A stretch of 64,000 bases of DNA from Actinomucor elegans (lineage: Eukaryota; Mucoromycota; Mucoromycetes; Mucorales; Mucoraceae), in the NCBI GenBank assembly GCA_026027325.1, contig JAMSLZ010000008.1, forward strand, positions 124,001-188,000, read 5' to 3'. Position 1 is the stretch's first letter, and each line of letters starts with the position of its first letter. A program made the position numbers and the translations under genes. The notes beneath the pieces are model-generated. The model did not search any database and was not told the DNA's origin. It was given only the letters and a program-made list of their open reading frames with translations. Of the stretch, positions 58,266 to 64,000 are shown piece by piece.

Positions 58266-61200
58266 ATGTCACTCTTTGATGACTTTTTAGAGTCGACAGA
58301 GTCTGTCAATCTACCGAGATCTGTTGTTGATTTACATAAAGATGAACGTAATATAGACGAGAGTACGCATAATAGAAACGCCACCAAGGTATACATGCAC
58401 ATTACATCTTGTACATTATGCTAACAAAGTTCAAAAAGAGAGAAACTGGTTATGTTGCAACAGGTTTACATCATAAAGGCGAAGAGCCTTTGTTTTCTTT
58501 GCAGTATGTGCAGTTTCAACTGCCTTCTGTTCTTGTATATATGACAGTGGAGAATAATATACTAGCAGCAGTTCTTGATAATTTTCGCATACTAAGAATT
58601 GACCTGGATAATCCTCTTGAAGTAGACGGTAAACAAAAGATATTGACGATAGATTTTATTCTGATTATTATGTAGTGGTTGAAATATCAAGAAAGCCAAG
58701 CTCGAATAAAGTAATCAAACTGTTCCTTGATCCAACTGGAAGGCATATTATTGTAACGACTGACAATGGAGAAAACTATTATCTGTTTCACAAGTGGAAA
58801 AGAACAAAAGAATTAGCAAAACTAAAAGTAAGACCTAATAGTGGATCATGCTTACCATGCTTATAGTAATGAATAGGGTGTTGTTATCACTTCGATTGGA
58901 TGGAATAAACGTGCAACTTTGGACAGCACTGCAACCAGAGAAATTCTTATAGGCACAAACCACGGAATCGTGTTAGAGACTTACTTGGAGCCAACAGACG
59001 AGTTCTTTCGACGCGAAGAGAAATATGTAATTCAATTGTTCTCGCTGCACGAATCTTCGATGCCTATCACTGGCTTACATTTTGAACGATTTCCATCCGA
59101 CAGACGTAAATACTTGATTATGCTATCTACACCCACACGTCTTTATCACTTTGTAGGCTCTGTTCGATATACCAGTACTTCAATAAACGACGATAGCGAA
59201 CATGCTCTTTTTGAGCTTGTTTTTGCAGAATACGAACACCATCCAACGTTTCAAGAAATGCCTAGCGATCTACATGATAGTAAAATGTTGCTTTTCAATC
59301 GATTCCCTGAACTGCAAATTAAAGGTGTACCTCAGACGTTTGCCTGGCTGACAGGTGCAGGCATATATCATGGTAGCTTGAACTTTAGCGAGAAACACAA
59401 TAATGTTTTGGAGAATGCCAACCTTTTACCGTTTCCACCTACTACATATGACGAAGATTCTGGAAGTCTTGTCACGGATATACCCATCTCGATTGTTATC
59501 ACTGAATTTCATTACGTGTTATTGTATACGGGTCATGTTCGCGCTATATGTCGGCTCAATGATAAGATCGTCTATGAGGAAGTGATTCCACTCAATCGTA
59601 ATGAGGTTGTGAGAGGAATGACTGTAGATGACATCAAACGTACCTATTGGATCTATACTTCCGATGCTATGTATGAACTGGTCATCAAAGACGAAGATCG
59701 TGATGTTTGGAAGCTGTATCTCCAAAAGAAGGATTACGCGGTGGCATTACAATATTGTAAAGAACCTTCTCAGCAGACACAAGTGTACACAGCGCAAGCA
59801 AAAGATGACTTTGAACAACGTCGGTATATGCAAAGCGCTAAATACTATGCCAAAAGTACTGTACCGTTTGAGCAAGTAGCTCTGAAGTTTACTGAAAAGA
59901 AAGAACGAGATGCACTGCGCTTCTTTTTGATTAATCGATTGGAGCGGCTGGAACCAAAAGACCGCACTCAAAAGACGCTGATATCTACTTGGCTTGTAGA
60001 ATTATATCTGTTTAAAATGAATCAATTGGAGGATATGGCAGCTTCTGTCAATTTCACTTCTAGTACCATGACAAGATCCTCCAAGCAATATAAAGACGAA
60101 CAGCAAAACATCAAGGACGAGTTCCGTACCTTTTTAGAGACTTATGGTTCTCATTTGCACATACCCACGACTTACAAGCTAATTACTAGTCATGGATTCA
60201 ATTCGGAACTGTTATACTACGCCTATTACATTGGAGACTATGAACGAGTGATTGAAAATTGGATATCTGAAAACCAATGGGAAAAAGCTATCGAAGTATT
60301 GGATGGGCAAGTAAGTGCTTTTTTATTATTGACATATATGGTACTGATTCAAGTTTGCAATAGAGTAAACACGACTTGATCTACAAGTTTAGTTCATCAT
60401 TTATGGAAAATGTGCCTGAGCGCACTGTGGATATGTGGATTAATCACCCAAAACTGAACCCCCGATACCTTATACCTGCCTTGCTACGGTATAACCATGC
60501 TAAACGAAGTGAAAGGGTGATAGAAGTAAGATCCAAGAAATTCAACGTTTAATATACTAATATATGCTGTAGAACCAAGCTATTCGATACCTATCTCATG
60601 TAGTATCCACCTTGGGCAATACAGATCCTGTTATCCATAATTTCCTACTCACATTATACGCCACCCAACCAACAAAAGACGAAACGGCTTTGTTAACGTT
60701 TTTAAAGAATGAGGTACAAAGCTATACTATTATACGCTAAGCCTTTGGTACTGATATTTGTAGGGCCGAGAAATGCACTATAAACTAGATTATGCCTTGA
60801 GAATTTGTAGTCATAATGGACGAACGCAAAGCTGCGTCCATATCTACAGCCAAATGGGGCTTTATGAAGAGGCAGTAGATTTAGCTTTAGAGGTTTGTGG
60901 ATTACCAACTTGATTGTTACGAACCTAACCTTGTTATAAAGCATAAAAACTTGGATCTTGCGCGCATCAATGCCGATAAACCAGAAGATGATAATCTTTT
61001 AAGAAAGAGACTATGGGTCAGTATTGCTAAATACGTAGTCCAAGACAAAAAAGATATCAAAGCGTAAGTTTATTTTTTTGCATCCAACGATGGTATACTG
61101 ATGAGATCCATTTAGTGCTATGCAGTTCTTGAAAAAATGTGATCTTTTAAAAATGGAGGATATATTACCTTTTTTTCCAGACTTTGTGCTAATTGATGAC

Positions 61201-61812
61201 TTTAAAGACGAGATTTGCTCCGCCTTAGAGGAATACAACATCAGTATAGACGAACTCAAGGTAGAGATGGATAATGCGACCATGAGTGCAGACCATATTA
61301 GACTTGATATCCGCAAATTGAAAAAGAGGTACTGTATATATCGCTGCTTACATAACAATAATATTGATTGAATCTATAGATTTGCTGTCGTGGAACAAGA
61401 TCAAAACTGCTACTTGTGTGAATACCCACTACTGACGCGGCAATTCTTTGTCTTCCCCTGTAATCATCAATTCCACTTTGATTGTCTAAGAAATAAGGTA
61501 TATCATGGTCCGCTTTGTGTTGAGGTTGTAATTGACACATATTTATAGGTAACCAAATATCTACCAACGCTTCAGATTCGTAAACTAGCGAACATACAAG
61601 AACAGCTTTCTCGCGAGTTTAAGCAAGCTAGATCTATCCAAACAATCGAAGAAGAAAAGGCTCTGGGAGCACGTATCGAAGAACTAAAGAATCAACTGGA
61701 TGATATTGTAGCACATCAGTGTATATTGTGTGGAGATGCCATGATTGAATCTGTTTGTGTCCCATTCATTGGCGATGATGAGGCGGAATTGGCTGCTAGC
61801 TGGGTTATCTAA
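58266..61812 (+). CDS. VPS18: Vacuolar sorting protein VPS18 (HOPS/CORVET, Pep3)
   Basis: Core subunit of HOPS and CORVET tethering complexes at late endosome/vacuole. About 970 aa in at least twelve exons; the start at 58266 (MSLFDDFLESTESVNLPRS) is the first ATG and precedes the beta-propeller. The long exon 58889-60309 carries the propeller and the start of the clathrin-heavy-chain-like repeats (DYAVALQYCKEP, FEQRRYMQSAKYYAKS, YYAYYIGDYERVIENW). Later exons hold VDMWINHPKLNPRYLIPALL and GLYEEAVDLALE. The C-terminal RING-H2-type domain is visible: CYLCEYPLL, then PCNHQFHFDCL, and CILCGDAM near the end (61399-61750). The order propeller, CHC repeats, coiled coil (FKQARSIQTIEEEKAL) and RING is diagnostic of VPS18. 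Length matches the family. Confidence 0.94.
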
Positions 61813-64000
61813 CTGTATCTAATAATGATCAAATGCAAAATTATGAATAAAGATTATGCTATGATCCTTTCTTTTGTATACTAGTTTACTACTTATCATG
61901 ACTAGCAAATAAGAAAAGAGAATGGGAATGAAGGCACTGTATGCAACCACCTTTGGGCATGATAAGCACATCGATATTAAATGAGATATGCTATTAAAAA
62001 AGAATGGAAAATTGCAAAAACTTATCAAGACAAATTACTGTATATTTACTTTTGAAGGAAGAAAGATTCAAATAAAGATTCTACCAGATGCATTAATTTA
62101 TTCTGAATATGTACTAGCAAGCAAATGTGCTATTTAATTGCGATCAGTCGAGAAACATGTAGAGCTTTAAATATATCTCTGATATAAAATTTATTTGCAT
62201 CGTTAATCACTAAACTACAATACAACGTATTAAAATTTCTGGTAAAGTTTAAACCTATTTGGAATACTACCTTCATAACGCTTCGACATGAACCTTTAAA
62301 AAGTCTATGTGTAATATGGTGGAGTGAAGGGAGGGGGGGGGGTATGATATCAGTAAATAGATGAACAGGTTCTTTTCTATATTGGTATTTGATTTTAAAG
62401 GTAAGTTCTGTAACTTGTAACAAAGTATTATCTGATGATGATTTCTAGGGCGCTTTATTATATGGCTGATATTCGTCATAGCTTCGACAGTTACAAAAAT
62501 GGATGACTATCAGTTTTATCTCCATGTAGTAATGCATGATTTTGCTAAACGAATTGATTAAAAATCTTTTGTTGGATATAGCTCATCTAGAGAAAGAATA
62601 CAATTTGGCTCAATCTATCAAACTTTACTCTAACGTTGAAAGCTGAATCATTTTGATCTTTTCATTCGTCTTTCGGCTGCCCATATGTCGCGAAGGGAAC
62701 ACTGGGCTTAAGAAAGAGGAATAGTTGGTTTCTCGTATCTGTTTTATATTACAATTCACAAGAGCTTTTTCAGTCGCTCTTTCAGAGCCGTTATTACAGA
62801 TGCATAACAGCATCACAAGTGTTGTCTGAGCAGGTTGATTTAATGTGATAATAACTAGTAACAAACAATGAGTACATGTATCAGGGAAGGTATTGTATAT
62901 TGAGCTTTTGCCAGACATAATTTTATTAGATCCAGCACTTCATCTCGAACAAGCACTGAGTTTCAGATGCGGCATTTACTCGGATAGGCCGAGGGATGTG
63001 GAGCTGTCCATTTTTTTTTAAAAAAAAAACCCCTTCAAGGATCCAACGTCATTTCCAAGGCATAGTTTATGAGCAACGAAAATAGACCCAATAAGAGTGT
63101 ATGTAATTTTTTTAATATAAAATACTGCAGTTACGTTTGTATTTCTAAACCATTCAAAAAATCGACTCTCACTGCCAATGATGCTTTGTATTAAAATAAA
63201 TACGCTAAACCTGCTTTGTCATTCAAAATGAGATAAAAGTTCAGGTACCAATTCTATTTCTGCATTCTAAGCTAGTCACCAAAGCTAAAAAAAAAAAAAA
63301 TTCTCCATAATGGTAGTGGCGAATTTTTTACTACTTTTTCATGATATTTAAGACATGCTAGAGGTTTTATTTATTTTTTAAAAAAATCCATCTTTGTTGT
63401 ATATATCTCCAAGTAAACATCCGTATTTTGGTGTTCTTCAACAAAATCGGTCGTATAATAAAGTTTAAAGGGGGATAAATGCAGGCAAAAGCTACGAATT
63501 ATTATTACACATTCTCTCTTTATTTAAGAGTATTCAAACAAAGACTGTGGGTCATTATTAATGCGCGCGAATACAAAGAATTATGCATAAAACAGCCTCA
63601 CAAAATGAAGGCAAATATATCATATAGGTTAACTGCCGATAGAACTATCTGAAGATTCTATTTTCCAATATAGAAGCAAATAACCTTGATATGTTGTATG
63701 TGCGAAGAACAGCATATGAATAACAGGTACTGTTTGTAAATTGCCAGTTTGTATACATGAGAACACGAGCCATATGAGCAAAAGTCATTATACTACTAAA
63801 AAGATGTATTTGAAAACCGCTGGCGTTCATACCAATGAGCATTCTCTAACTTATTCTAAGTAACTTTTATATATAGTATCATCCGTTTACATGAAACGCT
63901 ATTTAATACAGCGCAAAGCCTTGCTCCAAACTTCTGTACCAAGATTAAATCTCAATAAATTATGCCTGTCGTCTTTATACTAGGTTTTTTTTTATTTCTT
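61813..64000. other. Intergenic region at right end
   Basis: About 2.2 kb without a recognisable gene. It holds a G-run (about 62333-62341), A/T homopolymers near 63012-63030 and 63287-63300, and several short minus-strand frames (62130-62423, 62625-62918, 63645-63842) with no conserved features. A gene may begin beyond the window. Confidence 0.5.
61846..61851 (+). terminator. Poly(A) signal of VPS18
   Basis: AATAAA 33 nt after the VPS18 stop codon at 61812, a usual distance for a fungal 3' end. Confidence 0.5.

Noticed and set aside
63645..63842. 65-codon minus-strand frame at the right end
   Set aside because: Weakly hydrophobic but no family resemblance and no supporting exon nearby.

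Overview
The window is nuclear DNA from a filamentous fungus, most likely an early-diverging Mucoromycota (Mucorales-type) species. The reasons are AT-rich intergenic DNA, many short GT-AG introns (about 45-75 nt), a CotH-family spore-coat/invasin-type protein, and fungal orthologues throughout (HIR3, OMS1, SRS2, EDC3, HAP5). No bacterial-type operons, CRISPR array, rRNA or credible intact tRNA gene was seen. Gene models were built by joining exons by eye. Where exon lengths are given, the sums were checked for frame.

Layout. 1-4294 (-): kinesin-4 (KIF4/KIF21-like) motor, 3' end outside the window. 4295-8273: gene-poor AT-rich DNA with a 17-nt minisatellite. 8274-9848 (-): secreted CotH-like protein. 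11487-17727 (-): HIR3/CABIN1 subunit of the HIR histone chaperone. 19191-20610 (-): decayed DD34E Tc1/mariner-type transposase. 20951-29096 (-): very large helical protein with two C1-type zinc clusters, possibly the fungal UNC80 relative. 29097-31610: gene-poor. 31611-32460 (+): ribosomal protein uS19 (RPS15). 32539-34414 (-) and 34604-35973 (-): two secreted proteins, an S28 serine peptidase and a Q/N-rich double-psi beta-barrel protein. 36751-37939 (+): P-TEFb-type cyclin. 39370-40357 (+): HAP5/NF-YC. 40453-41834 (-): eIF4A. 41962-42906 (-): OMS1-like methyltransferase. 43632-45104 (-): MFS sugar transporter. 47325-50819 (+): Srs2/UvrD helicase. 50935-53636 (-): HECT E3 ligase. 54197-56543 (+): EDC3. 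56557-57280 (-): unknown protein with a PIP-box-like N-terminus. 58266-61812 (+): VPS18. 61813-64000: no gene recognised.

The genes are mostly housekeeping: transcription (cyclin T/K, HAP5, HIR3), translation and mRNA decay (RPS15, eIF4A, EDC3), genome maintenance (Srs2, kinesin-4), trafficking and ubiquitin (VPS18, HECT) and transport. A few surface or secreted proteins (CotH, S28 peptidase, DPBB protein) fit a saprotrophic or opportunistic Mucorales lifestyle. No operon-like functional cluster is evident.

The most distinctive signals are: a recurrent architecture in which the first coding exon is only 3-20 nt long (six genes); microexons inside conserved domains; a five-fold D-P-[AS]-[IM]-[LI] motif in the Q-rich linker of EDC3; the large C1-containing UNC80-like protein; and a transposase disabled mainly by frameshifts and CGA-to-TGA-type stops.
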